Part shown: positions 53,401 to 61,326 of the stretch, piece after piece
Layout: each line of letters begins with the position of its first letter
Position numbering within the stretch: position 1 is the stretch's first letter
DNA from: Alphaproteobacteria bacterium
GTDB lineage: Bacteria > Pseudomonadota > Alphaproteobacteria > JAUXUR01
Length of the DNA: 64,000 nucleotides
Assembly (NCBI GenBank): GCA_030680745.1
Contig: JAUXUR010000046.1
Span: 1 to 64,000 of the forward strand
Direction of reading: 5' to 3'
Position numbers and translations under genes: made by a program
Notes under the pieces: model-generated
Seen by the model: the letters and a program-made list of their open reading frames with translations, nothing else
Databases searched by the model: none
What the model was told of the DNA's origin: nothing

Positions 53401-54356
53401 TCGATTGTTTCATCATTTAATGCATCCAATCCGTCTAAACATATTTCTTCATCCTTTGACATCCCAATGACGTGCAACAAGGCGCTTAAACCAAATTTAT
53501 GTTTTGTGCGTGAATCCTGCCATAAAAACTCCGCAGCTTTTAAACCATCTTCACCACATTCTTCATTTTTAGCTACTTCAACAAGAGCTTGCACCGCAGC
53601 ATCATAATATTCAGTATCGTTTACCTCATCATTAAACAATGTTGACGCGGCATATAAACGTAAAGAATAATCTTCAGCATTTTGAGCAACCTGCAGATAT
53701 GCTTCACGTGCCAATTTTTTTGTTGCTTTATTTTTCCATAAAATATCAATTGCTTCCAATGGTACGCTGATATTCTTCTCCGTGATAATGTCAACATTTT
53801 CAATAGTCCGCGCAATATAATTATAAGCTAAAAGTCCAAATACTTTGTTTTCCCTATCATTCCATAAATTTTTAGCAGCTTCTAAACGCGTTTCAACATC
53901 TTCTGCATTGCTTGATAAATGCATTTGAAGACCGAATGTTGGTGCTTCTAAAAAACTCCAATGTTCTGGATTATTCCAATGTTTTTGATTATTGAATAAA
54001 AATTTAGATGCTGCAAAACGCGCTTCAACGTTTTCTGAATGTCGAGCGATATGTATATAGGCCTGAAGACCAAATTTCCTTGTTTCTTGGTTGCTCCATA
54101 AAAGTTCTGCGGCACTTAAACTTAAAATACGATCATTAGCATTTTTTGCAATATACAAACGCCATTCTATGTCACTATAATTATGGCGCATTCGTTTTGT
54201 ATCATGTTCTTCGTTACTAGGTTCTTCAAGTGATCTTTTTCGTGATTTCTTAATTATTTCCTCATTGGTTTCAATACCTGACCCATTTCCAGCCGGAAAT
54301 GCGACTGAAGAACTCAAAAAAAAGGCACAAACATTTAATAATAAGTATTTTTTCAT
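50466..54356 (-). CDS. Giant secreted alpha-solenoid protein (candidate effector)
   Basis: A 1296-residue protein I cannot assign to a named family. It has a signal peptide (about 1-20), then a charged segment with KKSRKR (36-41) and KRMR (54-57) separated by 12 residues, which fits a bipartite nuclear-localisation pattern. From about residue 60 to 640 there are 12-14 degenerate helical repeats of 34-42 residues with the pattern A-x2-L-W-x-N/D ... F-G-L-x-A-x3-I-A, resembling HEAT/ARM or TPR solenoids. The rest is helical without a recognisable catalytic motif. AGGAAA precedes the ATG. It is isolated from housekeeping operons. A host-directed role is inference. Confidence 0.7.
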   Translation of the reverse strand: MKKYLLLNVCAFFLSSSVAFPAGNGSGIETNEEIIKKSRKRSLEEPSNEEHDTKRMRHNYSDIEWRLYIAKNANDRILSLSAAELLWSNQETRKFGLQAYIHIARHSENVEARFAASKFLFNNQKHWNNPEHWSFLEAPTFGLQMHLSSNAEDVETRLEAAKNLWNDRENKVFGLLAYNYIARTIENVDIITEKNISVPLEAIDILWKNKATKKLAREAYLQVAQNAEDYSLRLYAASTLFNDEVNDTEYYDAAVQALVEVAKNEECGEDGLKAAEFLWQDSRTKHKFGLSALLHVIGMSKDEEICLDGLDALNDETIEKKIIIQVCLDFAKKAIQTETHQKLAEILLDLDVLIDDPLVEKQLSVQVLLYIAQHLKCAETRLETVTNLWEDQECQHEYRQILIDILVGIAKNNKNDMYDYEAQFNACAFLCNDLDYRRENFQSIAELVNIVLDNTNYYKDSLDLMMDILWDNSEYRIQFPELLIDNFIKITQHPEALEYFMKHCYNFSAEAIDAIIFLWNNSSCDQIQSNTTLKNILLNTLIRILLLAKKESSLQVDRVLLNDPLTEKIAINAIYFIATTTKYDFFQLNAINFLLQKRKYRSQYRENLIDTILHFPEVECHACCTLISKIFLEDLNNLEISRSNLLDNYKRLTSEHPNHFILNMMSYSFFGDSFKEEYNSIMLNVWRELKKRDKSTILSALVQTLGESNSLIQELLLLYAQEDDNNSNNCAIAYYAKMIQELNKPFMHNPALFEVCLTPESVEEVKTEPVRTLYYKVNHNLFNYMPIAQERIADIEDVEILLENCTDEGVIGTSRRDDFIKYFAEPFSQEALKLQAMVKKFRSMGEAGKKSICNLLKELHSCRQGMNEAIWINYEVESKPLFSATLNNVTNWYARLLTLNLITDKYLLERYKKDKTELSSLILTMISSDHVFGKHLRGNNNDSILLKGLLGSIVQDEEKIIENNPNDAKILAPMLIRAMDIITMLSDADNFSENLHRFCEINEIALPADIYVNISAEMIENLVNLLEPRDVEGRGDFDSIKTQLHDFVVSNDFTQILKDLTSETGDKLRELIKGFISNKWVVGLLNLMMLSEGGNLLEAVDTTYANTRIDKDISLSWKSLTGESTKEINKLKRQILYKIGEELFPGQNYAILSHEMGQIEGFLGAAIGLRPENEKPKLDIYLKRPLSNSLQELLDIFHQHFTPKQIISHFNDLLREKKWNVEEPVSGTNIIWVLLADSAKEMLKDKGFDVDNIEIDSYIIGHQNNTATELALALFLTKMGILVECDENGHDLMNVE

Positions 54357-54698
54357 TTTTTTCCTATAGATATTATTAGATTTTAGACTTAAATAACAAT
54401 GGCAAAATCTTAAAATCTGTTTTGTTTAAATTAATATTGGATTGCTCATTTTGAATTATTGTATTACATTCCATCAAATTATACAATATAAAAATTATTT
54501 ATTTAACTATTATTGTATTAAAAATATTATTTATTTAAAATATATGTGTAAAATATTTACAGTAAAAAATTTTTGAACTCAGATACGAAGTATACCTGAA
54601 ATACATTTCTTTCTATGTAAACATGCAGAATTTCTAAATCTTATTATCGTAATACCCTGTACAGCTTGAAATAGGAAGGATTGTCCTACTTAGAATAT
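54357..54698. other. AT-rich intergenic region, nothing recognised
   Basis: Extremely AT-rich (long A/T runs around 54430-54580), with no frame or repeat I can support. It contains the upstream region of the giant secreted gene and the downstream end of the MFS gene. Confidence 0.6.
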
Positions 54699-55931
54699 TT
54701 AGTCATTACGTACACGTGGGTCCAAATCATTCGACACTGGCGTTGTGTGGGTGTTTTGTACGATGACGTGGTGCTGTGCTTCCATAGGCAAAGGTGGACT
54801 TTGATTGCTACGCCAAAAAACAAAAAGCCCAAGGCCTGCAGCACTTGCAGCGCAATAATAAAAGAATCCAAGTCCGCCAAAAAGCATCATAAATAAAGAC
54901 GTTAATAATGGACCTAAAATACATCCATAACCATAAACAAGTAAAAGCCCACCCGTGACCGACACCATATCTTTTTGTTCCGCATAATCGCAAGCATGGC
55001 TCATAGCGACAGGATATAAAACAAACCCAAGTCCACCAATAACAAATAATATAGCGTATAAAGCAACGATGCCACTATGTATCAACAAGAAAATAAGACC
55101 AGCAATAATTGCCATTGCGAAACTAAGCAACATAAGCATAGTACGTTTGTTGAATTTGTCGGCAAGCCAACCGAATGGATATTGCAGTGCCATACCACCT
55201 GCAATGGTTGTGGCCATTAAATAAGAAATTTGAATACGCTCTAATTCGAATTCTTCAAGCGCTTTAGGTAATAAACCATATAAAGCACTTAAAATCATGC
55301 CCGAAACAAAACAACCAAAAACACCAGATGGTGATATTTTGAATAATTTCCGTAAATTAATAACAGAATGCTCATTATAAACGGGCGATTTCTGGTGCGT
55401 CATCGAAATAGGGATAATTGATAATGACCCCAATACGGCAGCCAAAATAAAAGGATATAAAGAAAGAGGTTCGCCAACATTAATAAGGAATTGTCCTAAT
55501 GATTGGGCGCCATATAACGCAACCATATAAATGGCTAAAATACGTGCACGATTAAGCGGCGTGCTTTGGGCCAATAACCAGCTTTCAATCACAATATACA
55601 TGCCTGCTAAGCCAAAACCAGTTAGTAGGCGCAAAGAAATCCAAAAATAAGTATTTTGCCAAAAACAATGGAGAAGGGATGAAGCCGTAATAAGGGCTGC
55701 AAACACGGCATAAGCCCTGATATGACCAACACGAATGACGAAAGGCTCAATTTTGAAAGCGCCTATGGTCATGCCTAAATAATAAAATGATGATGCAAGA
55801 CCTACAAGAAAATCAGAGCCCCCTAAATCATCAATACTAATGGCGATTAATGTCGAAAGAAGGCTTGTGCCCATAGCTAATGTGACAAGTGCTAAAAGCG
55901 GGGCAAAAAGAACGCGTAGATCATTGATCAT
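54699..55931 (-). CDS. MFS transporter, YcaD-like
   Basis: A 410-residue protein with 12 predicted helices. The ESWLLAQSTPLNRARILAIYM segment in the helix 4-5 region and the start LAMGTSLLSTLIAISI fit the YcaD group of major facilitators found in many Proteobacteria; the substrate is unknown. The C-terminal tail is polar and ends in a DLDPRVRND-like run. Family B element B2 lies 36 nt upstream of the start. Confidence 0.75.
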   Translation of the reverse strand: MINDLRVLFAPLLALVTLAMGTSLLSTLIAISIDDLGGSDFLVGLASSFYYLGMTIGAFKIEPFVIRVGHIRAYAVFAALITASSLLHCFWQNTYFWISLRLLTGFGLAGMYIVIESWLLAQSTPLNRARILAIYMVALYGAQSLGQFLINVGEPLSLYPFILAAVLGSLSIIPISMTHQKSPVYNEHSVINLRKLFKISPSGVFGCFVSGMILSALYGLLPKALEEFELERIQISYLMATTIAGGMALQYPFGWLADKFNKRTMLMLLSFAMAIIAGLIFLLIHSGIVALYAILFVIGGLGFVLYPVAMSHACDYAEQKDMVSVTGGLLLVYGYGCILGPLLTSLFMMLFGGLGFFYYCAASAAGLGLFVFWRSNQSPPLPMEAQHHVIVQNTHTTPVSNDLDPRVRND

Positions 55932-55967
55932 TTTTTACATCTTGTTAATTTCGTTTGTCGCATTTAT

Positions 55968-56112
55968 TAGACTTCTTTCGAAACTCGCTAATGTGAGGCG
56001 AATGATAGGAGGTTCGGCACGGAAGACCGTAGTGTATTCTTCATACATGAGGATCTGAGTACCGAAACGACACATCAATCGTCCACAGTAGTAGAGTCTC
56101 AAAAGAAGTCTA
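55968..56112 (+). repeat. Palindromic element family B, copy B2
   Basis: 145 bp; left end is the perfect 19-mer TAGACTTCTTTCGAAACTC and the right end differs from its complement at two positions. The core is CGTAGTGTATTC / TACATGAG. Unlike B1, B3 and B4 it lies 40 nt from the neighbouring stop codon and has the opposite polarity to that gene. Confidence 0.88.
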
Positions 56113-56152
56113 GCACTTTGTTGTTTAGGTTATAGCGTTTCCATACAGACTA

Positions 56153-57169
56153 TCACTCATAATTTTTTTTCTCGGGCATTTTTTGTGAAATAGAAAGAGG
56201 TTCATCAAAATCACTTAAGTACATTACCTGCGATCTACGCAAAAAATCAACTGATTTTATTATCTGCAAAGATTGTTGTTTTACAGAATCATCCATTTTT
56301 TCTAAATATTGTATGACGTTATCTTGATATAAATTTTCACTAGGAACCTGTCTTAATTGTTTAAGTTTAGTTTCGCGTTTATGCGAAATATGATCTATAT
56401 ATTCTTCAAAAAGAACAGAAAGAGCGTCACTCGAATCATCATCTGCGCTTGAGTCTGAAAGATCAAAATGTTGAGAAACTTTTATAAAAGCTAATCTAGG
56501 GGGCGTATAAGAATCTTCATCTTCACTTGATGAATCATTTTCTGACTCTTCATCTTCAGGATGTTCATCTTCAATTTTTGACTCTTCTTCGCTTGAAGAT
56601 ACATAATTTATATTATTTTTTTCATTGGTTGTTGTTGGACGCAATGTCGATGTTAATGTGGAACGTTCAAGGCGATGATTTTCTTCTGAATCTATGTTTA
56701 AAATAATTTGATGCGAAAATTTTTTGCCGTTAAAAGAGGATGCAACCATAATTCTGATTGTTTCATACGTCCACTGAATTTCAATGGGCATTATAAGAGA
56801 GTTTTCTATTGATTTAAGTGAATTATGTAATGATGACAAACAATGCGGCGTTTCTAATATGTTATCGAGCGAATATTCTTCGAGAAACATACAATTAACA
56901 ACATATTGAGTATCGATTGAATCAGGCAATAGAATTTCAATTTTAGGGTTAAAAACGATGTAATTTGCATTGAAAGAATATGTCGGACCTTTTAAATGAC
57001 ATATTTGTATAGTTGATTCACTAACGATCTTTAAAAGTGCTCTAAGGATAGCAGCAGGTTTTTTTTCATAATCCTTTAAATCAACAACAGCTGCCTTAGC
57101 ATTTGTTAAGAAAATGATTGTAAACAAAATTGAAAATAAAGAATATATTGATTTTATTGCTTTTTTCAT
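56153..57169 (-). CDS. Secreted protein with acidic Ser/Glu/Asp tract
   Basis: A 338-residue protein I do not recognise. A signal peptide (about 1-26) is followed by a globular-looking part with three cysteines (to about residue 170), then a highly acidic Ser/Glu/Asp tract (about 190-225), a second acidic patch near 240-252, and a basic helical C-terminus. I chose the ATG at 57169 because AGGAG lies six bases upstream; the codon before it is TTG. It is divergent from the 1019-residue secreted protein, sharing a 280-bp very AT-rich upstream region. Confidence 0.6.
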   Translation of the reverse strand: MKKAIKSIYSLFSILFTIIFLTNAKAAVVDLKDYEKKPAAILRALLKIVSESTIQICHLKGPTYSFNANYIVFNPKIEILLPDSIDTQYVVNCMFLEEYSLDNILETPHCLSSLHNSLKSIENSLIMPIEIQWTYETIRIMVASSFNGKKFSHQIILNIDSEENHRLERSTLTSTLRPTTTNEKNNINYVSSSEEESKIEDEHPEDEESENDSSSEDEDSYTPPRLAFIKVSQHFDLSDSSADDDSSDALSVLFEEYIDHISHKRETKLKQLRQVPSENLYQDNVIQYLEKMDDSVKQQSLQIIKSVDFLRRSQVMYLSDFDEPLSISQKMPEKKNYE

Positions 57170-57452
57170 CAAGTTCTCCTTAAGTCATAAACAACTTTAT
57201 TATTATGCGCGTTATAATAAAAAAATTAAAGACTTGACAATTTTGAAATTAAATTACTGTCCAACACTCACTTCAAACTGTTATGTCTCCTACATTGAAT
57301 AAGAAAAAAATAGAAACAGTATTAATAAATCTTAAGCTATAGACAAAATACAATAATAATAACTTAAAAAATATAATTATATTGAATTTTTATTTAAATC
57401 TATTTATAGTAAAGCTTATTAATAGTATTGTTTAAAAAAATAGGGACTTAAC

Positions 57453-60400
57453 ATGAAATCATTCGCTATATTGGCATTTTTATTATCAACGCAATTCATT
57501 ACATTTTCAGCTACATCCAATGATGAAATCATTGAAGACGAATCGTATCAGCCCCAAAAAAAGAAAAAAATATACAATTCTTACATTGCCGACGAATTAA
57601 AAAAAAATAAACAAGTCAACGATTTTCTTCTTGCGGATATAGACGATTTTTTAGATCTTATTCCTAATCTTTCACTAGATTTAGAGGACAGTGAAAATAT
57701 CAAAGAAAACCTTGTTTGCATTATGAAAGATGCGCGATTAGAAAATAACCTAAGAAAAGAAGCTGCACTTTATTTATGGAACATTAGCGCAATAGACGCC
57801 ATCAAAATTTGCTGCGATCTCCTCATCGATGAAAACCCAATGTGGTTAGAAGAATTTTTAGAAAATAGCTTTTACAAACCAGGCGGAACCAAGATTCTCG
57901 TAGATAGCGCCCCACATGACCAATTGCTACTTAGGACCTTTTTTCTTTACCTAACTTTATCTAAGCAAGCAAATCACAAAGCTTACCTGCTTTATATCAT
58001 GAGCGCCCTTAAGACAATTGATCCTCGTACTTCAAAAGGCGTTATTGATACAGCACAAAAAATATTTGCGACCAACAATTTTACGCCTAAACAATGCTTT
58101 GGGGTCATTTTATCCCTTGACCTTCTGGGTATATACGCCACCATTACAATACCTTTTATAGAATTGTTTCAAAAAATTGAAAAAGCTAATTTTAGACAAA
58201 TTATCCAATGCACAAAATCAATCGCAGAAGGCAAAAACTTGAGCCTTGATCACTACACATCCATTCTAGACGCTTTGAATCAAGTTGATTCCTTAAAATA
58301 CCCACAAATTGTTAATAATACCAAGATATTGACTAATAATTATCTCTTTACACCTCAAACTTATTATACCCTTATTCGATGCGGAGAATTAATAGATGGT
58401 GATCTTCAGATTCTTTGGACTGCCACATGCCATATGTGTGAGCTAGACGTTCAAAAACGCAACGAAATCTTGTTGCAAATCAAAACTATGGCGCAAACCC
58501 CGAATTGGACGCCTTCCGATTCCTTTGCTACGATTAAGGCATTTTATTTTGTCGTAAAAAATCAATCACCAAATATTCAAAATTTGTACAATAAACTTGG
58601 CATAAAAAAATTCTCGACTCTCTTTAGATCAGCTAATATGCATATGCAACAAAACCCTGCTGCCATAAATGACTTTCTAAACATTTTTATGAATATCGAC
58701 GAAAATCATCATGAAGATATTATACATTTTTTAAATGATGTATTTCAAAAGAAAAATATAACCACAGATATTGAAAAAATTTCAATTGCTCAACTTTTTA
58801 AAGATGTTAACCCAAAAGCTTTTCCACTCATTCAAAAGGCAGTTCATTTTTACAAAAACGAAAGAAACTGGAAAGAATACATTCATTATGTAGCCAAAAA
58901 TTACCCAGACATGTCATGGGATATTTCTAAAATAGGCGCAGAATTACTTTTAAATAGCCCTACACTTAAAATAGAGGATATGAAAAATACACTTGATTCT
59001 TTAACAATACTTATGAGTGAATTAGGAATTAACGCGTTTTTTGAACGTTTTAAATATGCGAACACACTAATAATAGGCAATACACAAGTCTTATATGATG
59101 TGGTCAATATTTTAAAACATCTAAACAAAGAACAATACATTGAAATAATTAATTTTCTAAATGAACATTTTCAAAAGCTTGAATTTTATCAACATCCTTA
59201 CAATAAAATGTATTATATTTCTTGTTTTGAAAATATAAAATATAACAAGTTCAAATACGTAAGAAAAGCACTTACCGAACCTATGCCTTCAGATAGCTGG
59301 GCAAGACCTCTTAATTTAATTTTACAAAATTGCGAAGGATTCAAATGGGAAGAAATTCTACCTACTATAGAATTTTTTAAATACCATGCCTTGCTTGAAG
59401 AAGATGCTATCAAAAAAACCCTTCAAAATCTTGTTTACCTTAAACGTAAAAATCCCTCTTTTGATTTTTCTACTTTGAAAATATTTACACCAAAAACTAA
59501 GTCAGATTTAGCAAAAATTAATGCAATTATTAATAAATTCGCCTTAATTAAGAACACGTACATTGAAAATGCAACAAAAATAATAAAAACATTTCTTGAA
59601 ATAGATTTTGAGCTCACCTTAGAAAAAAACTTCAAAATCATACCTAACCATCAACCTGCAACTAAATTAGACATAATTAATAAATTTTTAAATTATATTT
59701 TAAAAATAGATGGAAATAAATACAGCTATTGTCTAGAAATACTAAACATGATCAAACTAAAATATCAACAAGTTGTGTCTGAACCTATAAATGGCGTTGG
59801 TCATTATCATCATCATGGAAGAAGACAAATAAGGTTTTCTGATATTACCAAAGCTATAGATTTACTTCTCCCTGCCGAAAAAAATAAAAAACTTATACTT
59901 TCTATACCATCTTCATGCAATTTATATTTTGATTCATATTTAAGAATAGTTCGCAACATTTCAGAAAAACTTGAAGATGTAGAAATGAATGATGATATAT
60001 CATTATTTTTGTCGAAAGCCATGGCTAACCTCAACCTAAATCGCAATCAGGATCAATTAACAATTCTTGATTTCTTAAAATGGATTCTAGAAAATCACTA
60101 TAAAGATCGTGAACAAACATGGGTTCTCTCTAAGAAATACATATCCTTTATGGATAAACTTTCCAGTGAAGACAGGGAATTGTTCCAGGCGCTTAGACAA
60201 AAAGAACGACAAAAATTAGTTTTTTTAAACAACAATATAAACTACGAACTAAATGATATTAATTTTACACTAAAAGAGACAAAAGATTTTATCAATAACT
60301 TCTTGATTAAATCAACATCGTTTACAACTGATAAAAAATCAGATGATACCTTTATAGGAAACCTTATAGACCATGCCGCTTGGAAACATTCCTTTATAAA

Positions 60401-60512
60401 CATGATTGAGGATCAAAGTGATATGATTGATCTCATTGATTATAATTGGGGAAATCCAGAATATAAAAAGCATATTTTGACATTCATGCGAAACAGATTG
60501 CTCAAAAAGTAA
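57453..60512 (+). CDS. Large secreted helical protein (candidate effector)
   Basis: A 1019-residue protein without a recognised family. The signal peptide (about 1-20) is followed by an acidic stretch and a PQKKKKI basic cluster (34-40) resembling a monopartite nuclear-localisation signal. The remainder is almost all helical with loosely repeated 35-40 residue helical pairs, suggesting an alpha-solenoid. A His-rich YHHHGRRQIRF patch sits near residue 783. Architecture (signal peptide, basic cluster, long helical repeat region) parallels the 1296-residue protein at 50466, although the sequences are not obviously homologous. A hairpin follows the stop. Confidence 0.65.
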   Translation: MKSFAILAFLLSTQFITFSATSNDEIIEDESYQPQKKKKIYNSYIADELKKNKQVNDFLLADIDDFLDLIPNLSLDLEDSENIKENLVCIMKDARLENNLRKEAALYLWNISAIDAIKICCDLLIDENPMWLEEFLENSFYKPGGTKILVDSAPHDQLLLRTFFLYLTLSKQANHKAYLLYIMSALKTIDPRTSKGVIDTAQKIFATNNFTPKQCFGVILSLDLLGIYATITIPFIELFQKIEKANFRQIIQCTKSIAEGKNLSLDHYTSILDALNQVDSLKYPQIVNNTKILTNNYLFTPQTYYTLIRCGELIDGDLQILWTATCHMCELDVQKRNEILLQIKTMAQTPNWTPSDSFATIKAFYFVVKNQSPNIQNLYNKLGIKKFSTLFRSANMHMQQNPAAINDFLNIFMNIDENHHEDIIHFLNDVFQKKNITTDIEKISIAQLFKDVNPKAFPLIQKAVHFYKNERNWKEYIHYVAKNYPDMSWDISKIGAELLLNSPTLKIEDMKNTLDSLTILMSELGINAFFERFKYANTLIIGNTQVLYDVVNILKHLNKEQYIEIINFLNEHFQKLEFYQHPYNKMYYISCFENIKYNKFKYVRKALTEPMPSDSWARPLNLILQNCEGFKWEEILPTIEFFKYHALLEEDAIKKTLQNLVYLKRKNPSFDFSTLKIFTPKTKSDLAKINAIINKFALIKNTYIENATKIIKTFLEIDFELTLEKNFKIIPNHQPATKLDIINKFLNYILKIDGNKYSYCLEILNMIKLKYQQVVSEPINGVGHYHHHGRRQIRFSDITKAIDLLLPAEKNKKLILSIPSSCNLYFDSYLRIVRNISEKLEDVEMNDDISLFLSKAMANLNLNRNQDQLTILDFLKWILENHYKDREQTWVLSKKYISFMDKLSSEDRELFQALRQKERQKLVFLNNNINYELNDINFTLKETKDFINNFLIKSTSFTTDKKSDDTFIGNLIDHAAWKHSFINMIEDQSDMIDLIDYNWGNPEYKKHILTFMRNRLLKK

Positions 60513-60538
60513 AGTTTCTAAAATCGGCTCATAGATAA

Positions 60539-60559
60539 AGGGGTGAAAAATTCACCCCT
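60539..60559 (+). terminator. Hairpin downstream of the 1019-residue gene
   Basis: AGGGGTGAA and TTCACCCCT form a perfect 9-bp stem with an AAA loop, 27 nt after the stop codon. The tail is not T-rich, so it may be a processing or weak termination site. Confidence 0.5.
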
Positions 60560-60595
60560 CAAACATCTGTGTTGCTCCACATACTGAATCTAAAA

Positions 60596-61037
60596 CTATA
60601 GTAAATTCTGATAAAAATCGCACCACTAACCCCCTTTTTTCTACTCCCCGCGGCAAGTCCCACGGGGTCCATGAAACCATAGAAATTCAATACAAATTAA
60701 CAATCCACCTTCTTTACAATGGATCCCGCGGGCAAGCCCTGAGAGATCCACACGAAATAATTCGTGTAACATATTGAAAAGAATAGAAACCTGTCGTTGC
60801 GAGCAGCGAAGCTGCGCGGCAATCCAGTTCTAAAATCAACATTTATAGCGTTTAAAAGGCTATTTTCTGGATTGCTTCTTCGTCTTCGACTCATCGCAAC
60901 GACGAAATCCTCGGATTTTGCTGTATTTAAATTCGTGTGGATCTCTCAGGGGCAAGCCGCGGGAAGTAGAATGGGTGCGATTTTTAATAAAAAACACTAT
61001 AACAGATAATTTCGATTATTAATAGAATTTACTATAG
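60596..61037. repeat. Nested palindromic element family F (442 bp)
   Basis: Outer ends CTATAGTAAATTCT and AATAGAATTTACTATAG are inverted repeats, continued inward by ATCGCACC / GGTGCGAT and CTACTCCCCGCGG / CCGCGGGAAGTAG. Inside lies a second inverted pair, GCCCTGAGAGATCCACACGAA (60735-60755) and its near-complement around 60930-60953, and inside that a third palindrome at 60793-60903. It is structured like one repeat inserted into another. No coding capacity is evident. Confidence 0.8.
60793..60903. repeat. Innermost GC-richer REP-like palindrome
   Basis: Runs from GTCGTTGCGAGCAGCGAAGC through GGCAATCCAG to CTGGATTGC and GCAACGAC, giving a 111-bp imperfect palindrome. The same type of sequence lies inside the disrupted C2 element at 29832-29952. 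The GTCGTTGCGAG / GCAATCC pattern resembles short interspersed repeats seen in other intracellular bacteria. Confidence 0.75.
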
Positions 61038-61164
61038 CTTTAAGGCTGAATCTCTCCTTTGGCTACTGTTCTATTTTATGGGGGTTATTATAAAATGCAT
61101 GACCAAGTCGTATTTTAAGGTTATTATACCCTTTAGAATTGTGGATTTCGAACGACCAATTTCT

Positions 61165-61208
61165 AAAGCTATCCTCTTTATTGATAAATAGGATAGCTTT
61201 AATTTTAT
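61165..61208 (+). terminator. Perfect 11-bp hairpin with T-rich tail
   Basis: AAAGCTATCCT (61165-61175) and AGGATAGCTTT (61190-61200) enclose a 14-nt loop and are followed by AATTTTATTATTT. No gene immediately precedes it on the plus strand, so it may close a lost gene or an unannotated RNA. The remaining sequence between 61038 and 61326 holds no gene I can support. Confidence 0.5.
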
Positions 61209-61326
61209 TATTTAAGGTTCGCTATAATAATGGTGTCCTGTTACTCGACTACAATGTCAAAATTTATAAAAAACCCTACATAAAGTCAGAAGAAAATTTT
61301 TAAGCCTCTTTTCTCCAACATGAGTC

